Below are positions 26,846 to 36,304 of a DNA stretch of 36,304 bases, one piece after another. The stretch is from NCBI RefSeq assembly GCF_001557235.1, contig NZ_LSJI01000130.1:1-36304 (forward strand). Direction: 5' to 3'. The first letter of the stretch is position 1. The number at the start of each line of letters is the position of its first letter. The stretch comes from Phenylobacterium sp. CCH9-H3 (GTDB lineage: Bacteria > Pseudomonadota > Alphaproteobacteria > Caulobacterales > Caulobacteraceae). The notes under the pieces are model-generated. The model worked only from the letters and a program-made list of their open reading frames with translations, was not told where the DNA came from and did no database searches. The translations under genes were made by a program, and so were the position numbers.

Positions 26846-28363
26846 ATGACCTACACCGCGCCGGCCGTCGCCGACCGCCTGTCGCTGAAGACCAAGCTGG
26901 GTTTCGGGCTGGGCGGCGCCGCCGAGATGGTGGCCCTCTATTCCGTCTCCAGCTTCGCCTTGCTCTTCTACAGTCAGGTGAAGGGGGTGGACGCCCATCT
27001 GGTGGGCCTGGCGATTTCGCTCAGCCTGATCCTCGACGCCTTTTCCGATCCGATCATCGGCTCGATCTCGGACCGAACCCATTCGCGGTGGGGGCGGCGG
27101 CATCCCTATCTCTTTGCCTCGGCGATCCCGGTCGGCGTCACGGTGTGGGCGATCTTCAGCCCGCCGGCCGGGCTCAGCGAGCTGGGCATGGTCATCTGGC
27201 TGGCCGTTGCAGTCATCCTGATGCGCCAGGCGATGACCTTCTTCTACGTGCCCCACCTGGCGCTGGGGGGCGAACTGTCCGGCCACTACACCGAGCGTTC
27301 GAAGGTCATGGCCTACTACAGCTTCTTCAACTGGGCTGGCGGTTCGCTCACGACCATCCTGGCGCTGCGGCTGTTCTTCCCCACGACGCCGGAATTCCCG
27401 CGCGGGCTGCTGAATCCAGCGCCCTGGTCCGCATATGCGATCACCATCGGCGTCATCACCACCGCGGCCCTGACCGCATCCGCCTGGTTGACCCGGGACC
27501 GCATCCCGTTCCTGCCGAAGCCGGCCCTGGACACGCCGCCGTTCAGCTTCCGCGAGTTCGGCCGCGACCTCGGCAAGGCGCTTTCCAACATCAACTACGT
27601 CTGGCTCCTGGCCGCCTACTTCTTCGTGGCGCTGATGATCGGCCTGCGCGAGGGCCTGCGCCTGTACGCCGCCACCTTCTACTGGGATCTGAGCAGCGAG
27701 ACCCTGAGCTGGTTCGTACTGGGCAGCCTGGCCGGCTATGTGACCGCCTTCGTCTTCGCACCGCGCCTGCACGGCCGCATCGACAAGAAGCGGACGATCA
27801 TCTACGCGGCTCTCGTCTACGCCCTCGTGCCGCCGATCCCCTTGGTGCTGGGGATGATGGGGATTCTATCGCCGGCCACGCCGGGCCTGGCCCCGCTCCT
27901 GATCGCGTTCGCGGCGGTCCAGTACGGATCGATCAGCGTCCTGCAGATCAGCGTCATGTCGGCGCTCGCCGACATCGCCGACGAGAACGAGCTGAAGTTC
28001 GGCGTGCGCCAGGAAGGCGTGCTGTACGCGACCCGCACCCTGGCCGGGAAGATCGACCTGGCCGTGGGCACGGCGGTGGCGGGCTTGGTCATCACCCTGA
28101 TCCAGTTGCCGAAAACCGCCAGGACCTCGGCCGACGTGCCGGCGGACGTCCTGTTCAATCTGGCGCTGTGGGACAGCGTCCTGGCCGCCATTCCGGGCCT
28201 GATCGCGGTGGGCTTCTACTCGCTCTACGGCATCAACCGCCACAGCTATGAAGCGACCCGCGCCGCGCTCATGGAGAGGCGCGCCGCGCTCCAGGCCGCC
28301 ACGCCGCCGACCGAGCCGCCGGCCAAGGGAGGACTGGCGCCGTCACCGGCCCCTGCCGAGTGA
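26846..28363 (+). CDS. MFS transporter of the glycoside-pentoside-hexuronide (GPH, MelB-like) family
   Basis: A 505-aa inner-membrane symporter with about 12 hydrophobic segments. The N-terminal half has the GPH signature near residues 65-85 (DAFSDPIIGSISDRTHSRWGRRHPYL), close to the MelB cation-binding region. The C-terminal tail after residue 480 is Ala/Pro-rich and probably disordered. Substrates of the family are sugars moved with Na+ or H+; the specific one is not visible. ATG 26846 has GGAGG ten bases upstream; the frame extending to 26612 overlaps the divergent gene and is unlikely. The stop codon is directly followed by the stop of the convergent glycosyltransferase gene, leaving no terminator space. 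Confidence 0.9.
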   Translation: MTYTAPAVADRLSLKTKLGFGLGGAAEMVALYSVSSFALLFYSQVKGVDAHLVGLAISLSLILDAFSDPIIGSISDRTHSRWGRRHPYLFASAIPVGVTVWAIFSPPAGLSELGMVIWLAVAVILMRQAMTFFYVPHLALGGELSGHYTERSKVMAYYSFFNWAGGSLTTILALRLFFPTTPEFPRGLLNPAPWSAYAITIGVITTAALTASAWLTRDRIPFLPKPALDTPPFSFREFGRDLGKALSNINYVWLLAAYFFVALMIGLREGLRLYAATFYWDLSSETLSWFVLGSLAGYVTAFVFAPRLHGRIDKKRTIIYAALVYALVPPIPLVLGMMGILSPATPGLAPLLIAFAAVQYGSISVLQISVMSALADIADENELKFGVRQEGVLYATRTLAGKIDLAVGTAVAGLVITLIQLPKTARTSADVPADVLFNLALWDSVLAAIPGLIAVGFYSLYGINRHSYEATRAALMERRAALQAATPPTEPPAKGGLAPSPAPAE

Positions 28364-29119
28364 TCAGCCGCCGCGCAGCGCCTGCATGAGGCTGCCGGTG
28401 TAGGCCGCGTGGCCGACGTGGGTCAGGCGGGCCTCGAAATCGGCCCAGATCTCGCCGCCCAGGTCGCGCCAGCGCCGGCAGAAAGCGTAGTCCTCCGAGA
28501 GGTACTGGCCGGTCTCCGGCTCGATCATGGTGTCGAACACCATCACGGCCTCGGGCGCCTGGTTGTCGGCCATGTCGCCCATCTTGGCGCGCAGCTCGGG
28601 GTGGGCGTCGACGATCCGCTGCATGGCCTCGCGGCTGATCATCAGGAAGCCGGTGCCGCCATAGGCGACGCGCGCGAACCCGTCGTTGACCTCGACGCTC
28701 TTGTCCGGCGTCGGCAGGAAGCGGACGACGTAGCCAATGCCCGCCGCCTGCAGATCGGACGCCCCGGCCTTCGCGGCCGCGCGCACCTTTTCCCAGTCGA
28801 TCTTCTTCAGCGGACAGACCGCCGCGATCACATCCTTGTCGGCGTCCAGGAGACGGAAGACGTTCTCGGGCCGGAAGCCGATATCGGCGTCGATGTAGAG
28901 GATGTGGGTGGCCTGCGGGTGGCTCAGGAACTGCGCCGCCAGGCGCGAGCGCCCGCGGGTGATCAGGGCCTCGCCGCCCATCATGTCCACATGCAGGCCG
29001 ACCCCGCGCTCGCGGCAGGCCTCCTGGAGCTTCAGCAGCGAGCTGACGAAGTGCAGGGTGAGCTGGCCCCCGTAGCAGGGCACGGCGAGATAGATGTACG
29101 GCTGGGGCGCGTCGGACAT
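28364..29119 (-). CDS. Glycosyltransferase-like (GT-A fold) protein
   Basis: A 251-aa protein that starts with YIYLAVPCYGG and carries a metal/nucleotide-sugar-type DAD motif (residues 77-79, ILYIDADIGF). It also has a TRGRSRLAAQFL block and an acidic SEDYAFCRRWRDLGGEIW segment near the C-terminus, the layout of small GT-A glycosyltransferases. Donor and acceptor are unknown. ATG 29119 is favoured because family-like sequence starts at once; ATG 29131 adds four residues. It is divergent from nothing nearby and ends exactly against the transporter gene. Confidence 0.8.
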   Translation of the reverse strand: MSDAPQPYIYLAVPCYGGQLTLHFVSSLLKLQEACRERGVGLHVDMMGGEALITRGRSRLAAQFLSHPQATHILYIDADIGFRPENVFRLLDADKDVIAAVCPLKKIDWEKVRAAAKAGASDLQAAGIGYVVRFLPTPDKSVEVNDGFARVAYGGTGFLMISREAMQRIVDAHPELRAKMGDMADNQAPEAVMVFDTMIEPETGQYLSEDYAFCRRWRDLGGEIWADFEARLTHVGHAAYTGSLMQALRGG

Positions 29120-29141
29120 GGCCCCTGTCATAGAGGCCGCG

Positions 29142-29513
29142 TCAGGCGGCGTCGATGATCCGCGGCGCGAGGCGGCGGAGCACCAGCCAGGCGAGGCAGG
29201 CCAGGGCCACGCCGATGGCGTCGGCCAGCAGGTCCCGCGGGTCCCCGTGACGCCCGAACGGCATCGCCGCCTGCAGGACTTCGATCAGGGCGCCGTAGGC
29301 CAGGGCGAAGGCCGGGATGGCGAGCCGCCGCCTGGGCGCCAGGACGAGGCCGGTCAGGGTCAGCACGAACCAGGCGGCCATGTGCTCGAACCGATCGCCC
29401 GTACCCGGGTCCGGAAGGTCCTCCGAAGGGGTCACGCAGAGCATGAGGAGGATGAGCGCGGCCAGGGCGTACAGCCCGAGCCGGACGCTTCTGGGAAACC
29501 GGGAAGGAACCAT
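29142..29513 (-). CDS. VanZ-like membrane protein
   Basis: A 123-aa membrane protein with four probable helices: about residues 9-28, 43-60, 65-84 and 94-113. The pattern DRFEHMAAWFVLT, then YGALIEVLQ, then GDPRDLLADAIGVALG-like sequence is typical of VanZ-family proteins (the family includes teicoplanin-resistance VanZ, but most members have unknown roles). It starts at 29513, 73 bases from the divergent HAD gene. It ends 22 bases upstream of the glycosyltransferase-like start on the same strand, so the two may be co-transcribed. Confidence 0.85.
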   Translation of the reverse strand: MVPSRFPRSVRLGLYALAALILLMLCVTPSEDLPDPGTGDRFEHMAAWFVLTLTGLVLAPRRRLAIPAFALAYGALIEVLQAAMPFGRHGDPRDLLADAIGVALACLAWLVLRRLAPRIIDAA

Positions 29514-29586
29514 CGGCCCTTACTTGCACGTCCGCCGCCCGCTCTCTAGCGTCCGCCCGCGCAAGAATTGGCTGAGGAACGGTGCA

Positions 29587-30246
29587 GTGGCGGTCGAGGC
29601 GGTGATCTGGGATTTCGGCGGAGTGTTCACGACTTCGCCTTTCGAAGCGTTCAACCGCCTGGAGGCCGAGCGCGGCCTGCCCATGGACCTGGTGCGGCGG
29701 GTGAATTCCACCAACCCCGACAGCAACGCCTGGGCCCTGTTCGAACGCAACGAGATCGACGCGGCGCGCTTCGACGCCCTGTTCCTCGAGGAATCCACGG
29801 CCCTCGGCCATCCGCTGCGCGGCGCCGACGTGCTGCCGCTGCTGAACGGGCAGCTCCGCCCCCGGATGGTTTCAGCGCTGATGACCTGTAAACAGCACTT
29901 CAAGGTCGGCTGCATCACCAACAACGTGGTCTCGATGCACAGTCCCGGGCAGGACACGGCCCAGCGCGCCGCCGGCGCCATGGCCCAGGTGATGCCCCTG
30001 TTCGACGCCATCATCGAAAGCTCGAAGGCGGGGGTGCGGAAGCCGGATCCGAAGATCTACCTGATGATGTGCGACCTGCTGGCCGTGAAGCCCGAGGCCT
30101 GCGTCTACCTCGACGACCTGGGCATCAACTGCAAGCCGGCAGCGGGCCTGGGCATGAAGGCGATCAAGGTGGTCGACATGGACCAGACGCTGGCCGAGCT
30201 GGCGACCCACACCGGGCTCGCGTTCGAAGCGGAGCAGCCCGCATGA
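29587..30246 (+). CDS. HAD-family hydrolase (YihX/epoxide-hydrolase-N-like phosphatase)
   Basis: A 219-aa HAD hydrolase. Motif I is WDFGGVFT with nucleophile D9; the +2 position is Gly, as in YihX-like members, rather than the usual Asp. [12 protein letters not shown] supplies the conserved Lys, and a VYLDDLGIN segment supplies the acidic motif. The expected activity is phosphate-ester hydrolysis on an unknown small substrate. The start is GTG 29587, with GAGG nine bases upstream and the first beta-strand directly after. Longer frames from 29317 read through the divergent gene. The stop overlaps the phhB-like ATG in ATGA, and an SDR gene follows. Confidence 0.88.
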   Translation: MAVEAVIWDFGGVFTTSPFEAFNRLEAERGLPMDLVRRVNSTNPDSNAWALFERNEIDAARFDALFLEESTALGHPLRGADVLPLLNGQLRPRMVSALMTCKQHFKVGCITNNVVSMHSPGQDTAQRAAGAMAQVMPLFDAIIESSKAGVRKPDPKIYLMMCDLLAVKPEACVYLDDLGINCKPAAGLGMKAIKVVDMDQTLAELATHTGLAFEAEQPA

Positions 30247-30536
30247 GCCGACCCGCGAAGATCGGCGCCGAGGCGGCCCTTGCGCGTCTGGAGGGCTGGG
30301 CGAAGGTCGAGGGCGACCGTGACGCGATCCGGAAGACCTACCGGTTCGACGACTTCAACCAGGCGTTCGGCTTCATGACCCGCGTGGCCCTGATGGCCGA
30401 CAAGCTCGACCATCACCCCGAGTGGTTCAACGTCTACAATCGCGTGGAGGTGCTGCTGGCCACCCATGACGTGGACGGCGTGAGCGAGCTGGACGTCAAG
30501 ATGGCGGCCTTCATGGACAAGGCAGCGAAGGCTTAG
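30243..30536 (+). CDS. phhB: Pterin-4a-carbinolamine dehydratase
   Basis: A 97-aa enzyme that dehydrates 4a-hydroxytetrahydropterin, regenerating the pterin cofactor used by aromatic amino-acid hydroxylases. The active-site signature [14 protein letters not shown] (residues about 59-72) and the later [13 protein letters not shown] segment match the family, and the size is typical. The ATG overlaps the HAD gene stop in ATGA, and the SDR gene starts 12 bases later, so the three genes are probably one transcript. No aromatic amino-acid hydroxylase is visible in the window. Confidence 0.93.
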   Translation: MSRPAKIGAEAALARLEGWAKVEGDRDAIRKTYRFDDFNQAFGFMTRVALMADKLDHHPEWFNVYNRVEVLLATHDVDGVSELDVKMAAFMDKAAKA

Positions 30537-30548
30537 GGGCAGAGAATC

Positions 30549-31325
30549 ATGGCGGGACGCGTCGCGGGCAAGAAGGCTTTCATCACCGGCGGGGCGCAGG
30601 GCCTGGGCGCGGCGTTCGCGCGCAAGCTGGCGTCGGAAGGCGCCAAGGTGTCGGTGGCCGACATCAACGCCGAGGGCGCCAAGGCCGTGGCGGCCGCGAT
30701 CGACGCGGAGTTCGGTGAGGGGACGGCCTTCGCCTTCCCGCTGGACGTCACCAAGGAAGAGCAGTGGATCTTCGCCCTGGAAGAGGCCGACGAAGCCATG
30801 GGCGGCATCAGCGTGCTGGTGAACAACGCCGGCATCAGCCGGGGCGGCAACATCGAGGAGCTGAGCTACGAGGACTGGAAGCTCGTGATGAGCGTCAATG
30901 TGGACTCGGTGTTTCTCGGGACCAAGCACGCGCTGAAGTACCTGCGCCAGAACCAGCCCGGCTCGATCATCAACATCTCCTCGATCGCCGGGGTCATCGC
31001 GGGCCACAACACGCCCGTCTACAACGCCTCGAAGGCGGCGGTCTGGCTGCTCTCCAAGGGGATCGGCCTGCACTGCGCCAAGCAGGGGCTGAACGTGCGG
31101 TCCAACTCGATCCACCCGACCTTCATCGACACGCCGATCCTGGACCCCCTGCGCCAGCGGTTCGGCAAGGAGGAGGCCGAGGCCAAGCTCGCGCGCCAGG
31201 TGCCGCTGGGCCGCATCGGCCAGCCCGAGGACATCGCCAACGCGGTGCTCTACCTGGCTTCGGACGAGAGCGGCTTCATGACCGGCGCCGAGCTCCGCCT
31301 GGACGGCGGCATCAGCGCGATGTGA
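30549..31325 (+). CDS. Short-chain dehydrogenase/reductase (SDR)
   Basis: A 258-aa classical SDR oxidoreductase with NAD(P)-binding TGGAQGLG (residues 13-20), NNAG (92-95), the catalytic serine at S144/S145 and Y158-x-x-x-K162 (YNASK). An Asp at the end of the second strand (VADIN) favours NAD(H). The sequence resembles hydroxysteroid or cyclic-alcohol dehydrogenases, but the substrate cannot be read. It is the third gene of the HAD-phhB-SDR run. Its stop abuts that of the convergent exported-protein gene. Confidence 0.92.
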   Translation: MAGRVAGKKAFITGGAQGLGAAFARKLASEGAKVSVADINAEGAKAVAAAIDAEFGEGTAFAFPLDVTKEEQWIFALEEADEAMGGISVLVNNAGISRGGNIEELSYEDWKLVMSVNVDSVFLGTKHALKYLRQNQPGSIINISSIAGVIAGHNTPVYNASKAAVWLLSKGIGLHCAKQGLNVRSNSIHPTFIDTPILDPLRQRFGKEEAEAKLARQVPLGRIGQPEDIANAVLYLASDESGFMTGAELRLDGGISAM

Positions 31326-32861
<1,536 letters not shown>

Positions 32862-32874
32862 GCCTGCGACCCCT

Positions 32875-34035
32875 ATGGCCGATCCCATGCTGCCCTACGG
32901 CCGCCAGACCATCGAGGACGACGACATCGCGGCCGTGGCCGAGGCGTTGCGCGGCGACTTCCTGACCACGGGCCCGACCGTCGAGGCCTTCGAACGCGCT
33001 TTCGCCGAGACGGTGGGGGCCCGGCATGCCGTGGCCTGCGCCAACGGGACCGCGGCCCTGCACCTGGCCATGCTGGCGCTGGACGTGAAGGCAGGCGAGG
33101 CCGTGATCGCCCCTTCCATCACGTTCCTGGCCACGGCCAACTGCGCCCGCTACGTCGGCGCGGACGTGGTGTTCGCCGACGTGGACCCGGAGAGCGGGCT
33201 GATGACCCCCGCGACCCTGGCCGAGGCGATGGGACGCCTGGGTGGACGGCGGCTGCGTGCGGTCCTGCCCGTGCACCTGCGCGGCGACGCCGTCGACCTG
33301 CCGGGCCTCGCAGACCTGGCGGCGAGCGCCGGGGCCGTCCTGGTGGAAGATGCGCCGCACGCCGTCGGAACGACGATGAAGTTCGGCAATACGGCAGAAA
33401 TCGTCGGCGATGTGCGCCACTCCGCTATGGCCACCTTCTCGTTCCATCCCGTGAAGGCGATCGCCACGGGCGAGGGTGGGATGGTCACCACCAACGATCC
33501 GGCCCTGGCCGGACGCCTGAGGATCCTGCGCTCCCACGGCATGGTGCGGCCGGAAGGGGCTGATCCCTGGTGGTACGAAATGCCCGAGCCGGGCTTCAAC
33601 TACCGCCTGCCCGATATCCTCTGCGCCCTGGGTCTGTCGCAGCTCAAGAAGCTGCCGCGCTTCGCCGCCCGCCGCCGCGCCTTGGCCGCGGCCTATCGCG
33701 AAGCCCTGGCCCCGCTCGCCCCGCGGGTGCGGCCGGCGGCGCAGCCGGCGTGGAGCGACCCGGTGCTGCACCTCATGACCGTTCTGATCGATTTCGAGGC
33801 GGCCGGGCGCTCGCGCCGTGAGGTGGTGGACGCGCTGAGGGCCCGCGGAATCGGCAGCCAGGTCCACTACATCCCCGTCCATCGCCAGCCCTACTACCGC
33901 GGGCTCTACGGCGACCTGGACCTGCCCGGCGCCGAGGCCTGGTACGGCCGCTGCCTGTCGCTGCCGCTATACCCCGGCATGGCGGACGACGACGTGGCGA
34001 AGGTCGTTGACGCTCTTCGCGCGGCGCTGGACTAA
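32875..34035 (+). CDS. flmB: UDP-sugar aminotransferase (FlmB/PseC-like, DegT/DnrJ/EryC1 family)
   Basis: A 386-aa PLP enzyme expected to transfer an amino group to the 4-keto sugar made by FlmA, the second step toward a pseudaminic-type sugar. K194 (FHPVKAIATGEGG) binds PLP. PYGRQTIEDDDIAAV at the start and DFLTTGP (28-34) are signature features of PseC. ATG 32875 lacks a strong ribosome site, and ATG 32887 is an alternative; translation may be coupled to flmA. The stop TAA overlaps the stop of the convergent 570-aa gene. Confidence 0.92.
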   Translation: MADPMLPYGRQTIEDDDIAAVAEALRGDFLTTGPTVEAFERAFAETVGARHAVACANGTAALHLAMLALDVKAGEAVIAPSITFLATANCARYVGADVVFADVDPESGLMTPATLAEAMGRLGGRRLRAVLPVHLRGDAVDLPGLADLAASAGAVLVEDAPHAVGTTMKFGNTAEIVGDVRHSAMATFSFHPVKAIATGEGGMVTTNDPALAGRLRILRSHGMVRPEGADPWWYEMPEPGFNYRLPDILCALGLSQLKKLPRFAARRRALAAAYREALAPLAPRVRPAAQPAWSDPVLHLMTVLIDFEAAGRSRREVVDALRARGIGSQVHYIPVHRQPYYRGLYGDLDLPGAEAWYGRCLSLPLYPGMADDDVAKVVDALRAALD

Positions 34036-35744
34036 GCCGCGAGGCCGGCGGCCTGGATCAGGTCGCGGACCTGGCGCATCTGGTCGGGCGCGTTGGCCAG
34101 TTCGGCGCGCGTCTCATCCAGCTTGAACAGCCGGAGCGCTTCGGCGCGGGCGCGGTTGGCGGCGGGTCCCAGCGGGGCGTTCTCGCCGGACGCCAGCCGC
34201 AGCAGCAGCGTCAGGCGGTGGAGCAGCGGGGCGTTGGCGCGGGCGACGGTCTGCGACAGGCGCGCGTGGGCCTCCACGTGGCCGCCGATGTCGCCCAGCT
34301 TTTCCTGGATCGGCTCGAAATCCTCGGCGACCAGCCCGCAGCGGCCGACGGCGCGATGCAGCGTCGCCAGCTGGCTCAGCCGCGCGCCGGGATTCTCGTC
34401 GCCGGCGGTCATTTCCTTCTCGAAGCGGAGCGAGCCGATCACCGCCTTTAGCCAGCCGCCGGCCTGCCGCTTGTTGGCGGCGCCGATGACGTTCTCGGTC
34501 AGCCAGATCAGCGCCTCGACTTCCTGCTGGGACGTCATGCCCGAGCCCAGGTAGGCCTCCACGAAGTCGCCGGTGACCAGCATCTTGGAGCGGGCGATGA
34601 AGGCGGACTGCACCTCCTCCAGCGGCAGGAGCTTGCCGGCCGACGCGGTGAGCGACATGGCCAGAGCGCGCAGCACGTCGATCTCCCGCGCCGCTTCTCC
34701 GGGGCACAGCCGCCGCGGTCCCGTCAGTTCCCGCAGGATCCGCCGGCCGATGGCGGCCCGCGTGTCCTGGAAATTCTCGCCGCTCAGCCATTGGGCCAGG
34801 CGCACGGCCAGCGGCGACAGCGGCGGCATCACCTTGGCCACCGAGGCTTCGACCTGGATGAGCCGCTCGACCGAGTCGTAGGCGGCCAGCCGGGTCATGG
34901 CGGCCAGGTTTGCGCCCAGGTCGCGGCCCTTGCCGAGGATGTCCGTGATGCCGGGCTTGGCCTCGAGGATCTCGGCCAGCGGCTGCTGGATGGTGCTGAG
35001 GGCCAGGCCCCGGGCAGGTCCCTTCGCCGGGGCGGCGTCGGCCAGGTCGATCAGGCGCGTGACCTTGTCCGACCAGTTGGTGGCCGGTGCGATGGACGCG
35101 GCGACGCCCGCGCCCAGCAGGTAGCCGCGCTCGGGGTCCTGGGCCAGGCGCTCGGCGGCGGCGCTGAAGCCTTCCTTGTCGACGTCGGGCAGCGTGCCCT
35201 TGCGCGCGTCCTTCAGCAGGCGGTCGACGGCGCGCTCGATCAGGCTGTGGAAGATACGGATCAGCTCGTGCACCGACATCGATCGGGCGTGAGCTTCCGG
35301 AATGGCGATCTTCTGGACGGCGTGCTGCAGGTCGACGCCCGAGGCTTCCAGCTTCTCCACCAGGTCCGGGCGGTGCAACAGCTCGAAGGGCGTGGCGTTG
35401 TTACGCTCGAGCCAGGTTTCCAGCAGGCGGCCGATGCGTTCCCGGGCGTGCAGCGTATAGAGATCCTGCGGCGTGACGCAGAGGGGCTGCGGCTCGGCCT
35501 GCGGCTTCACCTTCCCCTGGGCGTCGGCCGCGCCCAGCTTCTGGATGACGACCGACTGGAACTCCCGGCTTTCCTCGTCGAAGACCTCCTTGGTCACCTT
35601 CACGGCGGCCACGCGGCCCTCGGCCATGAGTTCCTGGGCGGTCGACAAGGCGGCGGCGCGATTCTCGGTGGCGAGGTCCAGCGTCCACGGCGCGCCGGGC
35701 GTCTTCCGTATGAAGACCTCGAAGTGCACTCTCGAACCACCCAT
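34032..35744 (-). CDS. Conserved 570-aa protein of unknown function
   Basis: I do not recognise a characterised family. The protein is soluble and almost all alpha-helical after residue 90. The N-terminal 75 residues (VHFEVFIRKTPGAPWTLDLATENRAAAL, then VAAVKVTKEVFDEES) look like a small alpha/beta domain. The rest contains repeated Leu-rich helices and no signal peptide or membrane segment. It lies between the flagellin-sugar genes and chvI and is divergent from chvI with 145 bases between starts, so shared regulation is possible. ATG 35744 is used; GTG 35729 would remove five residues. Confidence 0.8.
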   Translation of the reverse strand: MGGSRVHFEVFIRKTPGAPWTLDLATENRAAALSTAQELMAEGRVAAVKVTKEVFDEESREFQSVVIQKLGAADAQGKVKPQAEPQPLCVTPQDLYTLHARERIGRLLETWLERNNATPFELLHRPDLVEKLEASGVDLQHAVQKIAIPEAHARSMSVHELIRIFHSLIERAVDRLLKDARKGTLPDVDKEGFSAAAERLAQDPERGYLLGAGVAASIAPATNWSDKVTRLIDLADAAPAKGPARGLALSTIQQPLAEILEAKPGITDILGKGRDLGANLAAMTRLAAYDSVERLIQVEASVAKVMPPLSPLAVRLAQWLSGENFQDTRAAIGRRILRELTGPRRLCPGEAAREIDVLRALAMSLTASAGKLLPLEEVQSAFIARSKMLVTGDFVEAYLGSGMTSQQEVEALIWLTENVIGAANKRQAGGWLKAVIGSLRFEKEMTAGDENPGARLSQLATLHRAVGRCGLVAEDFEPIQEKLGDIGGHVEAHARLSQTVARANAPLLHRLTLLLRLASGENAPLGPAANRARAEALRLFKLDETRAELANAPDQMRQVRDLIQAAGLAA

Positions 35745-35889
35745 CTACGCATCCCCCCGCGAGGGAATCACGTTCTCTGAAACAGCTTAAGGCCACGTTG
35801 ACTTTGTTTGCCTTTTCAGCGGCCCCATTGAGGCCACGGTGAAGGCTCAATACCTTCCCGCACTTCGGTTAAGGAGAAGTCCACCTCAG
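35745..35889. promoter_or_regulatory. Divergent intergenic region upstream of chvI
   Basis: 145 bases separate the two divergent starts. A TTGACT hexamer occurs toward chvI in TTGACTTTGTTTGCC, and an AAGGAGAAG sequence about 10-15 bases upstream of the chvI ATG is the likely ribosome site. No operator could be defined. Confidence 0.35.
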
Positions 35890-36253
35890 ATGGCGAAGAT
35901 CACCTTGGTCGACGATGACGAAAACATCGTCACGTCCGTCAGCCTGGCGCTCGAAAGCCACGGCCATGCCGTGAAGGCTTATTACGACGGGGCTTCCGGC
36001 CTGGCGGCGCTCGAGAACGATCCGCCGGACGTGGCCATCCTCGACGTGAAGATGCCGCGCATGGACGGGATGGAGGTCCTGCGCCGCCTGCGGCGGACCC
36101 AGGACACGCCCGTGATCATCCTCACGTCCAAGGACGAGGAGATCGACGAGATCCTCGGCTTCAACCTCGGGGCCGACGACTACATCCACAAGCCCTTCAG
36201 CCAGCGGCTGCTGATCGAGCGGGTGAAGGCGGTCCTGCGCCGCTCCGGCCGGG
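35890..36253 (+). CDS. chvI: ChvI-type response regulator, truncated by the window end
   Basis: Only the receiver domain of an OmpR-family regulator is present. Acidic residues D8-D10, the phosphoacceptor D52 ([11 protein letters not shown]), T79 (ILTSKDEE) and K101 (HKPF) are all in place. The [20 protein letters not shown] block is typical of ChvI, the regulator paired with the histidine kinase ChvG in alphaproteobacteria. The DNA-binding winged-helix domain is missing: after about residue 119 the DNA turns into the reverse complement of the preceding 51 bases. The apparent C-terminus (residues about 122-136) and stop at 36298-36300 are therefore not real gene sequence. ATG 35890 follows an AAGGAG. 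Confidence 0.88.
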
Positions 36254-36304
36254 GCGGCGCAGGACCGCCTTCACCCGCTCGATCAGCAGCCGCTGGCTGA
36301 AGGG
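36193..36304. repeat. 112-bp near-perfect inverted repeat (fold-back) at the window end
   Basis: Bases 36193-36243 are exactly reverse-complementary to 36254-36304 (51 bp). The 10-base centre, TCCGGCCGGG, is itself palindromic except for its outer pair. The repeat lies inside the coding sequence of chvI and runs exactly to the last base of the window. This is typical of a chimeric fold-back read or misjoined contig end, not of a natural gene. Confidence 0.95.

Noticed and set aside
36254..36300. Apparent C-terminus and stop codon of chvI
   Set aside because: This sequence is the reverse complement of 36193-36243 and is attributed to the fold-back.

Overview
The window looks like a high-GC alphaproteobacterium of the Caulobacterales, most likely Phenylobacterium or a close relative. 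This is inferred from a ChvI-type response regulator, flagellin-sugar genes of the flmA/flmB (pseB/pseC) type, a TonB-dependent receptor, an imuA-imuB-dnaE2 mutasome with an alphaproteobacterial LexA box, and the GC-rich codon use. No taxonomic search was possible.

The window splits in two at about 16,362. Left part (1-16,362): a mobile element inserted in a tRNA-Arg(CCG) gene. A 47-nt copy of the tRNA 3' half, from the anticodon loop to the CCA, lies at 16,316-16,362. A tyrosine integrase (14,776-16,137) sits beside it, and the other end of the element is beyond the left edge. Downstream of the integrase, all on the minus strand, is a compact defence block: an AbiE-type pair (AbiEi-like antitoxin, AbiEii nucleotidyltransferase), an Mrr-like PD-(D/E)xK nuclease, a HamA-like (DUF1837) nuclease and a 1172-aa HamB-like DEGH helicase (Hachiman/AbpAB-like). 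Next comes an SOS-controlled imuA-imuB-dnaE2 cassette, then a convergent GAF-GGDEF-EAL c-di-GMP protein. Whether the mutasome and the GGDEF-EAL gene belong to the same element is inferred; no second attachment site was seen between them and the integrase.

Right part (16,363-36,304): ordinary chromosome. It carries a DUF6766-like membrane protein, a dienelactone hydrolase, a TonB-dependent receptor, a secreted Gly/Tyr-rich protein and a lipoprotein cytochrome c. A reverse-transsulfuration pair (cystathionine beta-synthase and gamma-lyase) faces a pyruvate-dehydrogenase-E1-like enzyme. After that come a GPH sugar symporter, a small glycosyltransferase-like protein, a VanZ-like protein, a HAD phosphatase-pterin dehydratase-SDR run, an exported protein, flmA-flmB, a conserved 570-aa protein and the start of chvI. 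Many convergent genes abut with zero spacing.

The last 112 bases form an almost perfect inverted repeat that turns the chvI reading frame back on itself. This looks like a fold-back (chimeric) contig end rather than biology, so chvI is truncated here and its last residues are artefactual.
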